From Sorex araneus (Eukaryota > Chordata > Mammalia > Eulipotyphla > Soricidae), in contig NC_073311.1 in assembly GCF_027595985.1 (NCBI RefSeq), positions 52,367,292 to 52,431,291 of the forward strand: a DNA stretch of 64,000 nucleotides, given 5' to 3'. The translations under genes and the position numbers were made by a program. This document shows, in pieces, positions 33,896-45,990 of this stretch (positions are counted from its first letter, which is position 1; the number at the start of each line of letters is the position of its first letter). Under the pieces are notes generated by a model. It was not told the DNA's origin. It made no database searches and worked only from the letters and a program-made list of their open reading frames with translations.

Positions 33896-33979
33896 TGTTT
33901 TGGATTCTCACAAGTTAACTTAAGACATCCTGACTAGAGAGAGAGAAAGCACAAAGTAATGTTCTAGCATCTTCTCCTT

Positions 33980-33998
33980 ATTTGCCTGTGAGCAAATA
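33980..33998 (+). promoter_or_regulatory. Shared TAS2R upstream motif (pseudogene copy 4)
   Basis: Identical to the copy 1 motif, 311 bp before the former ATG. Confidence 0.55.
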
Positions 33999-34086
33999 TG
34001 AGACCAGCATTCATTCAAATCCATAAATGAAACCTACAGCCTATGACAGTGGCAAAAGGATATATTGCATTAGCAAGTTGACACTG

Positions 34087-34306
34087 GTAAGGATTGTTGT
34101 TTGAAAACTTTTCATTCCTGGAAGCACTCTCTCCAAAGCAAACAATAGTGTTTTCCCCCTATGAGGGCTGGGTATTTTTCATATATATAACAGACCCTAA
34201 AACAAAAACTAGAAGAGTTTTCTCAATTGTTACATCATTTTCAAAAATTCCTCTGGAAGACGGAGTAGCCACCGAGACTGCAGTGACTGGGACTTGTCTT
34301 CTGCAG
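34087..34306 (+). other. Putative 5'UTR intron of copy 4
   Basis: Donor and acceptor are preserved upstream of the pseudogene, with a 220-bp interval. Confidence 0.42.
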
Positions 34307-34308
34307 AT

Positions 34309-35892
34309 ATGCCAAGTGTCATTGAAAGCATTTTTATCACCATCGAAGCTTTAGCATCCATGACAGCTATCTGGGGAAATGGATTCATTGTTCTAGTGAT
34401 TGGTGCTGACTGGGTTAAGACCAAGAAAATCTCCTGGTATGACTTCATGTTCCTAAGCTTTGGCATCTCCAGAATTGGCATGCTATTCATGATAATTAAA
34501 GATGGCATTAGATTAGTGTCCTACCCAGAAACAGATGACAATGACAGAACAGAAGCAACCATCATTGATGCCTTATGGAATCTGAGCATCTCCTTTAGTA
34601 CTTGGTGCATGACCTGCCTTGGCATATTTTATTTCTTCAAGCTGTCCAGCTTTTCCCACCCTCCTTTTCTTTGGCTGAAGTGAAGAGACAGAATTTTTCT
34701 TGTCATTCAATTGGTGTTCCTTCTCTCTCTGATTGGTAATGTTATGAGCATAATATACAATCAAACTTGGGCATGTGAGTATTTAAAAATGAAAAGAAAT
34801 GTGACCTGGCAAGAATGGAGGTATCAAAAACAATTCTTTTTTATTATATATATATTGCTTTGTTTTGTTTTTTTAATTTTGTTATGAATTACTGTGAGAT
34901 ACAGTTACAGACTTACAAACTTTTGTGCTTACGTTTCAGCCATACAATGATCGAGTACCCATCCTTCCACCAGTGCCTATTCTCCACCACCAGTGTTCCC
35001 AGAATCCCTCCTACCACCCCCATCTTGTGTTCCATCCCACCCTCCCACCCTGACTCTGTGGCGGGTGGATTCCCTTTTACTCTCTCTCTCCTTTAGGGTG
35101 TTATGGTCTTCAAAGCAGGTATTAAGTAGCGATCATGTTCGGTCTATAGTCTACTTTGGGTACACATCTCCCATCCCAAAGGGGTCATCTAAGCATTCTT
35201 TATTTGGTGGTCCCTTCTCTATCTGAGCTACCTTTTACCCCAGCATGTGAGGCCGGCTTCCAAGTAGTGGAGCAATCCTCCTGGTCCTTATCTCTACTAT
35301 TCTTGGGCATTAGTCTCCCATATATACTGTTCTTTTTTATCTTTTTTTTATTTAATGAATCACTGTGAGGGTACAGTTACAGATTTACATATTTTCGTGC
35401 TTGTGTTTCAGCAATACAATGCTAGATTACCCATCCCTCCACCAGTGCCCATTCTCCTCCACCAATGACCCCAATATTCCTCCCACAAAATAATTCTTCA
35501 GGAAACATGTACTCCTCAACCTGGGATCCCTCATTGTATTAGCATTTGTCACTTATTTCCCCTTTTTTTGTTAACATTTTCCTTAGTAAGACATGTCTGG
35601 AGGATGATGTATCATGCCAATGGATCTGGAGACACAAACACAGATTCCTGTGACAGCCAGAAATACAACAGTTTCCTTTCTCATTCTCCTCATTAGACAC
35701 AACGTGACAACTTTCTTAGCAATTTGGGTTTATTCCACAGTGGAAAACCTGATCAGTGTGCTTATTATTGAGACTATCACTGTACTTTATTCTTTAGTTC
35801 ATCCCTTTACTATGATTCAAGGGAACAGAAAACTGAAGCAATCTTTTATGAACTTGGCAAGGAAAGTTGAATTTTGCATCAAGGGAATATAG
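34309..35892 (+). pseudogene. TAS2R10-like: TAS2R10-like copy 4, disrupted by stop, L1 insertion and frameshifts
   Basis: The frame is normal for 124 codons, then a three-base deletion turns the tryptophan of the LWLKW motif into TGA (34681-34683). Homology continues to about 34838, where antisense L1 3' ends of about 650 bp are inserted; the 7-bp sequence aattctt flanks them at 34832-34838 and 35492-35498. Receptor sequence resumes to the usual stop at 35890-35892 with further small indels: an extra T in the TM5 region and two bases missing near the ICL3 code. The 5' half resembles copy 2 and the 3' part resembles copy 3. It cannot encode a receptor. Confidence 0.92.
34839..35491 (-). mobile_element. 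Antisense L1 3' ends inserted in TAS2R pseudogene
   Basis: Two L1 3' ends lie in a row on the minus strand (about 34839-35330 and 35331-35491), each with its own T-rich left end. They interrupt TAS2R10-like copy 4 between 7-bp direct repeats. Confidence 0.85.
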
Positions 35893-36437
35893 TTCTTCAT
35901 ATCAGAGGCACCTGAGTTGAACTTTTCATCTCTTTGCAAAAAACAATTCACTGCAGGTCCTCTAAGTTCTGTCTTTGCTTTCTTTTTTCAATCCAATAGA
36001 ATTTTTAAAAATCTTCACCAACCATCCTATGGATATCAGAGAAATACTTCCCTAGATTCCATGAAATATCCTCGGCAATTTTACATAGCTATTTAGTTTA
36101 GTCCTCATAAAGGTCATTTAACATATTTCCTGTTCCAAACATTTCCTGTTACTAAACATCCTTTAGAAGTGACTTCCTGTAAAGCGTGTTAGTTGTCTAA
36201 ATTCTCTGAATCAAATTTTTTTAAAAGGATAAAAATAAATTAATGAAATGGATTTTGTTTCTCTTGTTAGTAATAGCACAAAACTTAGTCTTGATTACTG
36301 TGGCATGTTATTTTATGAGACCTTCATTAATTACAGCTTTGGTTTTTAACTAGGACAAACAATGCATTTTAAAGGTTAATTGTATATCTACTTGATTACT
36401 GTAAAAGATCTTTATTTAAAAATTATTTACTCTTCTA

Positions 36438-37080
36438 GAGCCCCAGCCGGGGCCGGTGGCTCGGCTCCGGCCGGCCGGGTTTTCGGCCCAGGTGCCCGTG
36501 CCTCTGCAGAGCATGTGGATGTGGAATGAGCGGGAACCAGAGACAGCTTTAGGAATTGGGGTTCCAGCAAGTGCTTGCACCCATGTATGGAGACTGTGAA
36601 CCAACTTTGGCTACATGCTGTTCCAGGAAGGGAAATGATTCATTTTCAAACTTAAATCTTCGCGGACTTAATTACTATAATACAGAAATTGCATTTTATC
36701 TCTTCATTCTCATCAGTGGAAAACTTATTATCAAATATTTCCCTGTTAATAGAGCTGTATTATTAGGGGATAAATTCCAACAAAAATAGTGAGTCTGTTT
36801 TGAAACTCTAACAACAATAGTGAGTTATGTGTTGAAATCTGGAATGTAATCAAGGTAAAGAGAAAAGGAAGTGAAATTATCACTCACGTACGGGGTGGGT
36901 TGGGGGGTGAGGGGTGGGATGTATACTTTTTTTGTTTGTTTGTTTGTTTTGTTTTTGTTTTTATTGGTGGTGGAATATGGGCACTGGTGAAGGGATGGGT
37001 GTTTGAGCATTGTGTAACTGAGATATAAGCCTGAGAACTTTGTAACTTTCCACTTGGTGATTCAATAAAATAAATTTAAA
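36438..37080 (+). mobile_element. Composite non-coding retroposon, short form A
   Basis: A 643-bp element with a GC-rich head (ggctccggccggccgggttt), a middle with aacaatagtgagttatgtgt, a (TTTG)n stretch and an L1-like tail. The perfect 19-bp duplication aaaattatttactcttcta is at 36419-36437 and 37081-37099. Confidence 0.88.
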
Positions 37081-37449
37081 AAAATTATTTACTCTTCTAA
37101 TAAGCACATGGTGATTAAATGTAGCAGAAAACTTTTTGTTTAATTGATCGGTAGGGAATTGGTACAAGAGAAACTCATTATATCATCACTCTGAAACAAA
37201 ACTGTTATTAAGAAAGTAAAGATTATGGTCACTACACAATTAAAAGATTGTTTGTAAGTAGTGCAAATATATGTAGCACTATAAATTAAGAGAAATTTAT
37301 TAGCATCTGGAGCATCTGGAGTTTTTGGATCCTAAAGCATTTGATGGCAATACTGGTAACATATGTTCACTACACCCCAAATCTCTCCCCCACCGCACTA
37401 AATGGAAACTTTAAGCTTCAATTACTTTTATCCAAAACAAAAGGTGAGG

Positions 37450-37592
37450 GTTGGGGAGATAGGACCATGGTTAGGGCACTTGTCTTGCATATGGCTGACC
37501 CTGATTTAGTTCCTGGCACCCCATGTGGTCCCCTGAGTCCCACCAGGAGTAATCCATGAGCACAGCCCAGTGTAGGCCAACACACACAAAAA
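37450..37592 (+). mobile_element. Type A SINE (diverged)
   Basis: ttgggg agataggaccatgg head and catgtggtcccctgagtccc. Confidence 0.7.
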
Positions 37593-37809
37593 TTAGAAAA
37601 TATGAGATAATATAGAAAGAGTTAAAGTATTTAAAGAAACTAGAAAGAGGCAAACCAAAAGAGAAATAAACAGAATGAAATAAGACATTTTATAAAACTA
37701 AATGCAGGACAAAAGAATCTTCAAAACACACTATGTTATACAATGTTAGTGCCTTAGACCGATTCAAAAAATGTCACCTAGTGCCTTAACTTGAAAATTA
37801 ATAAAGAAG

Positions 37810-38823
37810 GCCATCTTGCCATAATCAGCAGTGAAGAATACGGGCCATTCTGTCAAGCACTGCAGGCCGGAGAATGCTCTAGACCCCAGACCAGGCCAGC
37901 AACACAGGGGGGCCAGACAAGGAAGGTACAGCCAGCACGCCTTCTCCAGATGGAGCCCCGGCGACACTGAGCTTCTACTAACACGGCTCTGGTATGCGGG
38001 ACTGGACATCTCCAAACTGCACGGCCACACAAGCAGCCGCACAACCTTTCCTGATATACAAAATATATGCTCTGGAATGGCTCCGCCACTCCTAAGCATC
38101 CATTATCCCAGAGGCACAGAAACTTATCTCAGAATGCAGTGGCTGCTGGCAGATATACTGAACTAAGCTATGGTCCCGTGCAGCCCCGGGAGGGGAAGGG
38201 TTTCTGTCCCTTGGCGTTTTCCTCCCTGTGACAGCATGGCGACCGCCACCGTTCAGAATCAGAGAACGTTGGACAGAGAGATAGGAGTTTGCAGTGATGG
38301 GACGGGATGCATGGGAATCTTGTGATGGGGGAGGCAGAACCGGCCCTGCCTCCTGCCCAAATGAGACCCCGAGCGGTTGCCCATGTACGGCTCCTCCGCT
38401 CCTGAACAGCCATGATCCCAGCACCACAGAAACCAATCTCGGAATGCAGCGGCTGCTGGCAGAAATACCTCTGGACTTAATATGAGAACATCATAGGCTC
38501 TTTGTTACCAACAATAGAAAACATACAATCTAATGATGTCATTCCGACAGGTGTGACTGTTGGGGGTAAAACACCAAATAATGATAGCGAGTTTTCTGTC
38601 AAAAATTGAATGTAATCAAAGTAAGGAAAGAGTAAAGTGCTAATCGTCTGCCACACGGGCAGAGCGGGTGTGGGGGGGGTATGCTGGGGTTATTGGTGGT
38701 GGAACATGTGCACTGGTGAAGGGATGGGTGTTTGAGCATAGTGTGACTGAGACTCAATCCTAAAAGCCCTGTAACTGTTCTCACAGTAACTCAATTTAAA
38801 AAATAAATAAATAAAGAGCAAAA
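37810..38823 (+). mobile_element. Composite non-coding retroposon, tandem-module form
   Basis: A 1.0-kb element. A module ending gaatgcagcggctgctggca occurs at about 38082-38158 and 38390-38467. The common middle and L1-like tail follow. The duplication aaaattaataaagaag is at 37794-37809 and 38824-38839. Confidence 0.85.
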
Positions 38824-39236
38824 AAAATTAATAAAGAAGATTTGTTAGATGTGGTTTTGACTGAACACCCTGAGAAATGTCTATATTTTTTAAAATATCC
38901 AAAAGTATTTAAAAATATCGGTTACCACTCTACAAAGCCAAACACTAATAATTCATCCTTACACATTTTTTATTTCATATAAATTCTAGTATAAATCACC
39001 AGTTGTCTTATGAGATGCAACAATTTTGTGAAATCCTTTCTTACTGGTAACAGAATTCTATATAATTTCCAGAGTTGTGTTTCCTAAAGTAAATATTTTG
39101 GATTTTGAATAAAAATTTCTAGAAAAAATTCTTTCCAAGTCATATGAATAATTACATAATGCTATCTGAGGGAGGAATTTTTGCTTACAATAAGTTTTTT
39201 TAGCAATGGAAGCAAAATGATACTAAGTGTTCTTCC

Positions 39237-39490
39237 CCATTATGTGGGCTCTTTCTGTATTTTGGTCATTGCTTCTTTTGAAGTGCAGAAGCTTCTTAGT
39301 TTGATATAGTCCCATTTGTTTATGTTTGCTTCCACTTGCACGGTCAGTGCTGTTTCATCCTTAAAGATGCTTTTAGCTTCAACTTCATGGAGAGTTCTGC
39401 CTACATTTTCTCCTATGTACCTTATAGATTCATGTTTTATATTGAGGTCTTTAATCCACTTTGATCTGACTTTTGTGCCTGGCATTAGAC
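39237..39490 (-). mobile_element. L1 ORF2 fragment, antisense
   Basis: The reverse strand encodes KVRSKWIKDLNIKHES, DYIKLRSFCTSKEA and similar ORF2 C-terminal segments. It stops abruptly at 39490, next to a plus-strand L1 tail. Confidence 0.85.
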
Positions 39491-39496
39491 AGGGAT

Positions 39497-39615
39497 ATCA
39501 GTGGTGGGGAATGTGCACTGGTGGAGGGATGGGTGTTTGATCATTGTGTGATTGTAATCCAAACATGACAGCTTGTAATTATCTCACAGTGATTCAATAA
39601 AATTTTTTAAAATGA
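39497..39615 (+). mobile_element. L1 3' tail fragment
   Basis: The cactggtggagggatgggtg segment and gattcaataaaa end are the lineage L1 tail. Its junction with an antisense ORF2 piece is consistent with 5' inversion at insertion (twin priming). Confidence 0.7.
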
Positions 39616-39639
39616 TACTAAATATTAGGTATCATTTTC

Positions 39640-40080
39640 TGTGTATGATTAATTTTTTATATAGTCTCATTTGTTTATTCTATATTTTTGTTACCTTATA
39701 AATTGAATTTAGTCTCCAATTGCATCACTCATGTAGAACCCTGAAGTGTCTCCTTTATATATTTTTTATATAGTTTACTGTTTCAACTCTAAATCCATTT
39801 TGTATGGTATAATATAAAGTTATGTTCTTTTTCTTTCTTTTTTGTACTAAACAGTGTAGTTTTTCTTTCAGAATTTATTTAGAAGCTTTCTTTCTTCAAT
39901 TCATTGTATGGCCTTGGTTTCTTTGTCATATATTATATCAGTGTATTCATTTCTGGGCTGTCTCCTAGTCTATTTTTTACTAAAACTATTTTGTTCTGGT
40001 GCTATAGTCTTTTAATGGTCAATTCCATTTCTCCAGCTCCCATGAACATTGTTAAGGTTGTACATAATTGAAGCCATCTG
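39640..40080 (-). mobile_element. Old L1 ORF2 fragment, antisense
   Basis: Degraded antisense L1 text (cattgtatggccttggtttc, ctgggctgtctcctagtcta, ttctggtgctatagtctttt). Confidence 0.5.
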
Positions 40081-40361
40081 TCAAAAATTTTAGATATAAA
40101 TGTAGAGGAAATGACTGACAATTCTGATACCCTAAGGCAGTATGGGGGAGGGGAAGCTAAATAGTCTCATATCAGATCTTCTCTCAGAAAAGAGCTTATT
40201 TCAAAAAGTGAAAGAAATGATGTTCTTATCTGCAGTGAGTACATAACAACATCAGCAACTGTTCATTATTCCTTTTCTTATTTTTCACCCCTATTGAAAA
40301 TTCTGCCATGAATTCTTCAATGAAAAGATGAGAACATAGAATATGTCAGTGAAAACTTGAT

Positions 40362-40530
40362 GGCTGGAGCAATAGCACAGCAGGTAGGGCGTTTGCCTTG
40401 CACGTGACCAACCCGGGTTCATTCCCAGCATCCCATATGGCCCCCTGAGCACTGCCAGGAGTAATTCCTGAGTGCAGAGCCAGGAGTATCCCCTGTGCAT
40501 CGCCGGGTATGACCCAAAAAAAAAACAAAC
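40362..40530 (+). mobile_element. Type A SINE
   Basis: Complete, A-rich end. It lies between the orphan TAS2R 5' remnant and the old L1. Confidence 0.92.
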
Positions 40531-40635
40531 TTTAAAGTTTTTAAATATTTGCCACTTGTAAAATCAGATGTCTTTATGCAGTTTACTGTGGACATATAAA
40601 CATGTTTGAAAATTATTGAATTTTTATTTACATGT

Positions 40636-40683
40636 TTATTCTGCCATTATTAAAATGGAAAAGAATCTTGATAAAGTTGACAT
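40636..40683 (-). pseudogene. 5' remnant of a TAS2R46-like gene
   Basis: The reverse strand reads an ATG and 14 further codons (MSTLSRFFSILIMAE), then TAA. This parallels the start of the intact gene at 62154 (MITLLSSILTFLVMAE). The homology continues upstream through the shared acceptor-like TCTAGAC before the ATG and about 350 bp of promoter DNA (40684-41030 against 62155-62500). No receptor sequence remains beyond the break; the DNA to the left is AT-rich and then a SINE. It is a truncated receptor whose regulatory region survived. Confidence 0.72.
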
Positions 40684-41030
40684 GTCTAGAAGAAGAACCC
40701 AAGTTTTAGAAAATCACTGGCTGTGATAATATCCTGACCTCAAGTTCTATGTACAGTTCATCTCTATGCATAAAACCCTTGTTAAATTCTGTGCCCAATA
40801 TCATGCAGAAAAGCAATGGAGTATGACCATAGATGGATTCAATTCCGTCTTTACGAAAAAATATTGATATTCTCTACTTGCTCAAATGGACTCCTTTTCA
40901 TGTAGTGTTTGTCTCTGATATAGGTTGAGATATTTATAATTAATGCTAAGTGATTGCTGAATTCTCACTTGCCGGCATACCAGTAAGAGCATAGTTTTCT
41001 GCATTTTCCCTTGCTTAACCTATCCATATT
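40640..41030 (-). repeat. Duplicated TAS2R46-like upstream region
   Basis: Homologous to 62105-62500 upstream of gene B, including the motif and the first 15 codons. Confidence 0.7.
40966..40984 (-). promoter_or_regulatory. Decaying shared motif of the orphan TAS2R 5' end
   Basis: In gene sense it reads TGGTATGCCGGCAAGTG, 283 bp before the remnant ATG. It aligns with the gene B motif, with substitutions in both half sites as expected where constraint is gone. Confidence 0.5.
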
Positions 41031-41460
41031 TTGCACTCATCACCTAAGTTGCTAAGCAGCATTTTAAACCTCATATAGATCCAACAGTGAGTATCTCATA
41101 TATGAGATGGAACTTAATCGTAATGAGGATGGCCATTACCTTTGGACTCTCTGTTTTTAAGATCACATTGATGAAGAAAGCATCGAAGGTCTCCTATCAA
41201 AAGCATCTAAGATTTTCTTGGAAATATGAGAAAATTCAATACTCCCTACAGGCTGAGGGAAAGGCAATCAAATCGCCGTGAACTCTAGTTCACGGAAGAA
41301 CACGGTGCTCTCGTCCACAGTTCTCACATTTGAGGAGTCCCCCAGATCCACAAGAGGGAAACAAAAGCAAACAAAAGGGAAGTGAAATATGACCACTTCC
41401 ACAGATGTTTCTTAACTAAGGGAGAAGCCATAAAACTCCTTAGTTTTTAACTATCAGAAA
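41031..41460. other. Intergenic, nothing recognised
   Basis: Contains a 64-codon open frame (41087-41281) with no recognisable domain, probably chance. Confidence 0.45.
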
Positions 41461-41689
41461 TAGCACTGTAGCACTGTTGTCTGTTGTTCATCGATTTGCT
41501 GGAGCAGGCACCAGTAACGTCTCCATTGTGAGACTTGTTGTTACTGTTTTTGGCATTATCGAAAACGCCACAGGGAGCTTGCCAGGCTCTGCTGTGCGGG
41601 TGGGATACTCTCGGTAGCTTGCCAGGCTCTCCGAGAGGGTCAGAGGAATCGAATCTGGGTCAGCTGCATGCAAGGCAAACGCCCTATAA
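41461..41689 (-). mobile_element. Type B SINE
   Basis: Antisense, starting agcactgtagcactgttgtc; head cut at gccctat. Confidence 0.85.
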
Positions 41690-41804
41690 CAATAATAGCA
41701 ATGTGGTTTTAAAGGGCGAAATATAACAATTAGCACAAATTAACTTTTATTGATTTTTTGCATAGTTTTATTCACCATTTTGTTGTAATAAGAAATATGA
41801 TGTA

Positions 41805-41945
41805 AGTTTGAGGCTTGGTGGCTGGATGGGGACATTGGTAGAGGAAAAGTCACACTGGTGGTGGGACTGGTGTTGGACATAGACTGCCTGAAGCAACTCT
41901 ATTATGAACAACTTTGAAAATCAGTGCTCTAATTTTAAAAAATAT
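41805..41945 (+). mobile_element. Probable old L1 3' tail fragment
   Basis: A cactggtggtgggactggtg segment and an A-rich end resemble a degraded lineage L1 tail. Confidence 0.35.
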
Positions 41946-43347
41946 AAACTATATATATTCATCTTGATTATGCTATTTGATTATATTTGATTATACTTGA
42001 TTATGCTAAGGCTAGGTACTACAATGATTTAATAAATCACTGAGATGCATAATTATTTAAACATTTTAACAAAATTAACTTGGAAACGTAACGGTGCAGA
42101 TTATGGAAACTAAAAAGAGTAGTGTTTTCATCCAGATGCCCACCTGGCAAGGTTTACCATGGTATTTTCTGGCCATCTTATGATATGTACATAATTCTCA
42201 GCATTTGCACTACTTTGAAAGAAGTACATTACCTTCATCTGTCATTTCATCAAGAGTAACATCCAAGAAACATGGCTTTGATGATTTACAGCATTTTTCC
42301 TTGGTTTCATCCTAAAAATAAGTCAAAAGTAACCTCAAGTAGCATTTTTGTCTGAATGTATATGGAAATACCTATATATGTTTTTAAACCATATATAATA
42401 TTTATTTTCAAATTTAATAGTGTTATTAGCAAACAATTTTTCCACCTGTGTTTTGCATTTTCAACAATGATGCACTTGGGAGGATTCAGACATAACAGTC
42501 ACAGAAATGTTACATATATATGCACAAAAACAAACTTTACAGGGAACATTAATTAGGGTTTATTAACCTTAACGTCTTATGTCTGTTTTATTATTCTATC
42601 AGGAAATAAAATATTGTATATCATATATATATTCTATATCTAATTCATAATTTGTTTTGCCAAATAGGATTCTACTGTGTCATTATGCCATGACTTATTT
42701 ATCTATTTGATCTCTAAGAAACATATATATGAGTTCTCAGATCCACCTATTAGAATGATAGTAATAAGTTCATTTTACTGCGTATCCAAGTCACATAAAC
42801 AAAAGGCCCTCTTGCAAATAAAATAGGACAACAGAATAAGCATATTCACATTAATTACATAATGCCATATTGTTATATTGCAGTTTTTTATTGAATTAAA
42901 ATTGTCTATGCATGAAAATTCCCATTGTTTCAGATCTAAAATAGCAACACGAGATCCTATTTAGACTTTTAGATAGATTTGACAGATCGTTATATTTAAT
43001 ATCATATTTTTTTCTATTCTATTTTCAAACTTATCTCTAGTTTGAAAATATGCTACCTCTATCCTCAATCTATAATTTCATGTTTATTGATATTGTTTTA
43101 TAGGTGTCAGATTCACAGACTCAAGAGTTGGTGGGCTGTCGGTGTCCATCAACAGGGGACAGAGTTCCTGTTTAGGAAGGTGAATACTGGAGAGTGTGGC
43201 TGGGCCAGTTGCACCACCTGGGAACGGATGTCACGCTCTTGGCTTTCTAAGGTGCCAGTGGCACTGGGCAGAGCATCTAGCAATGCAACACAAGCCATCA
43301 TCCTAGAGCCACATCTTAGCCCAGGGTGCAAGGTCTCTGTTATTCTG
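41946..43347. other. Intergenic, nothing recognised
   Basis: AT-rich to 43090, then about 250 bp of more GC-rich sequence with an open frame that I cannot assign to any protein. Confidence 0.45.
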
Positions 43348-43482
43348 TCTTGGGGCTACACCCTGTGGTACTGGGGTGGGGGCCTATATCTGGTGGCGCT
43401 CAGGGAACCATGCAGGGCCAGTGATTGAACCCAGGTCTCTGCATACAAAGCCTGTATTCTGGCCATTGATCTTCCAGCCCGA
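43348..43482 (-). mobile_element. Diverged type A SINE
   Basis: gtggcgctcagggaaccatg and gattgaacccaggtctctgc. Confidence 0.6.
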
Positions 43483-43517
43483 GATGGCCAATTTTTAGTG
43501 TGTATTTATTTGACCTG

Positions 43518-43752
43518 ACTGGAGCAATAGCACAGCGGTAGGGCTTTTGCCTTGCATGCTGCGGCCAACCTGGGTTTGATTCCTCCTCCCCTCTCAGAGA
43601 ACCCGGCAAGCTACCGAGAGTATCCCACCCGCCTGGCAAGCTACACGTGGTGTATTCGATATGCCAAAAACAGTAACAACAAGTTTCACAATGGAGACAT
43701 TACTAGTGCCCGCTCAAGCAAATCGATGAGCAATGGGATGACAGTGACAGTA
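43518..43752 (+). mobile_element. Type B SINE
   Basis: Head actggagcaatagcacagcg; ends gggatgacagtgacag without poly(A). Confidence 0.88.
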
Positions 43753-45254
43753 TGAATATGTTAGTTTTCAGTTTTCAACTTTATAAACTTCCTTTTCCAT
43801 CTCAACATTTTTGTTATAAAAAAACTGTTACTATATATAAAAGTTGTTTTAAAGAAAATATTATAGTAGATGTATTTCTTTAGACAAATGTTTTATTAGA
43901 TAACCTTTAGAAAAAGGTAGTCACTCAAACACATGTTTAAAGGGAAATTTATAGTACTTTTTAACAGCATCTAAATGATACAGTGAAAGTAATGTTAAAA
44001 TTGAAAATAAACCTTAAGGTCTTCCACTTTGTCATAGAACACAAAATATTGTTTCAAATGTAGGAAGTAAAATGTTGAGTTTTCAGTTGTACAGAACTTA
44101 GATGTCATATTAGTGTCAATGTATGAGTGGCCTGAGGGAGAAATAGATCAAAAAACAATGACAAACATTGTATCCTGATATTTCTATGCAGTAAAGGAAG
44201 ACTTGCTATTAAACTTGAAACATAGTGACAAATAGGTTGAAGAATGTTGTCATAGTTTCATTAGTTTATCTGTAGATACAAATGAGTACATAGACTATTA
44301 TGAATAAATCCAGTCCTGTTATCAAAGGTCGAATGACCCTGGTCATTGCCATAGTGGTCTGAATAAAATCATCTGATGAGACTTTTTATTCTCAATGTAG
44401 CTTCCCATTTATTTTCCCAGCCCAGTGAACCCATTTCCCACTTCATAAGATGAATTCTGTTATCTCTACCAAAAGAAGACCTTTATTCCCAATAATATTT
44501 CTATTACCAAATATTCTACAAAAATATTGTTTTTTTTCTTTACTCAAAAAATATTTTCAATGTTCTGGTTCTCCAATAGATTTAAGCAAACTCTGTAGAT
44601 TACCCCTAACTGCAATGTGTTTTTTAAAAGCTTAATCATAATTCCAGAAAATACAATAAAAATATACTATATGATATGGCTTCAGAGATTTCTTGGGGAA
44701 AAGGTTTGCTGTAATTTATGTGCTAAAACAAAAGATTCTAAAAGGGATAGCTTTCTTAGTACTTACAGTCAACTACTATGTCATTTAAGAGTAATTGCTA
44801 ATTCTGTTCAGCTTTCCTTGGGTCAGTTGTAATTTTTATTTTGTGCCAATAATGAAAAGGAGGAACTCAAGTAATAAGCAGTTACATATGAGGAAGATTC
44901 TTTCCCAGTGTTTATATGCTCTCTCTTCTGAGCTGTGCTTTTGAATGTAAATATCTTGGATTTTGTACCAAAATGACTAAAACAAAAGCTGTATGAGTCC
45001 TTCATTACTTCTCACTCATCATTACATTGCTATATCTCTCAAATAATTTTTGGCTTGATGATTTTATAATATGTAAATAAAATCCCACATCAAATATACA
45101 GTCAGGAAAAAACTAAAACAAACAACTATACAATAAATAAACTAACACCAATTGATAAGCAACTACACTAAAACTATAAAAATATATACGAAGTTTATAG
45201 CTGGACAGTACATAATAAAATATGATTTATAAAGATAAGATTTTTAGTGTTTTG
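43753..45254. other. Intergenic, nothing recognised
   Basis: 1.5 kb of AT-rich unique DNA. Confidence 0.5.
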
Positions 45255-45385
45255 GAGGCTGGAACTTTGCATGTGGGAGGCCGGGTTCAAACCTCAGCAC
45301 CGCATGGTCCCCAGAGAACAGAACTGGAACCAGCTGCCCAATAGGTCTGCCTGTGGTCCACCCACACCCCACCAAAATGAAACCA
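45255..45385 (+). mobile_element. Diverged type A SINE
   Basis: B box gggttcaaacctcag and gcatggtccccagagaac. Confidence 0.5.
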
Positions 45386-45630
45386 ACAATAACTAATAAA
45401 AGAATTTTAGTGACTCAGAAGCAAAAGCTGGTTAGGAAAAAACTAAATAGTTTAACATCAGCACTCACTTAAAACAAAAATTATTTCAATAAGAAATTAC
45501 TTTCTTAAGTGGACACACAATAGTATTGCAAATAGGTCATGATCTTTTCCATTAGAGTATTACGGTTTAGAAGTTGATCTTTCTCTAATTTTATACCTTC
45601 TGTGTAATCTAATACCCTTCATTGCTGTCT

Positions 45631-45663
45631 GATATATATATGTATATATATACATATATATAC
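45631..45663. repeat. (TA)n microsatellite with interruptions
   Basis: atatatatatgtatatatat type. Confidence 0.9.
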
Positions 45664-45728
45664 GTGAACAAAATTCCCTGTGTCAGTGATGAGTTTTATT
45701 ATGCCCATCTTTTGTTAACAATGGTTTT

Positions 45729-45880
45729 GGGGTCAGAGAGATAGTACAGCAGGTCGGGCTCTTGCCTTGCACAATGCTGACCTGGGATTGATCCCCAGAT
45801 CCCCATATAGTTCCCTGAGCCAGACAAGATTACAGAGCCAGGAGTATACCCTGAGCACCACCACTGTGCTCCCCCAAATA
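45729..45880 (+). mobile_element. Type A SINE (older)
   Basis: ggggtcagagagatagtaca head and cctgggattgatccccag. Confidence 0.72.
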
Positions 45881-45990
45881 AAACTGTCCCCTTATTAGCT
45901 TTAAAGTAAGGATATATGATGAGATAGTGTATTCATCCCACAAAAATATTATACATGATTTAGAATTATATTTCTGTGAAATTTGCTGTG

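Larger units (their letters stand above)
33670..37300 (+). repeat. Tandem duplication unit 4 (copy 4)
   Basis: Begins with the same type B SINE insertion as unit 2. It contains the pseudogene, a diverged 3' flank without the 17058-type retroposon, and a composite retroposon at 36438-37080. The right edge is approximate. Confidence 0.6.

Noticed and set aside
43042-43428. 128-codon open frame as a processed gene
   Set aside because: No domain recognised, and its end runs into a diverged SINE; treated as chance.
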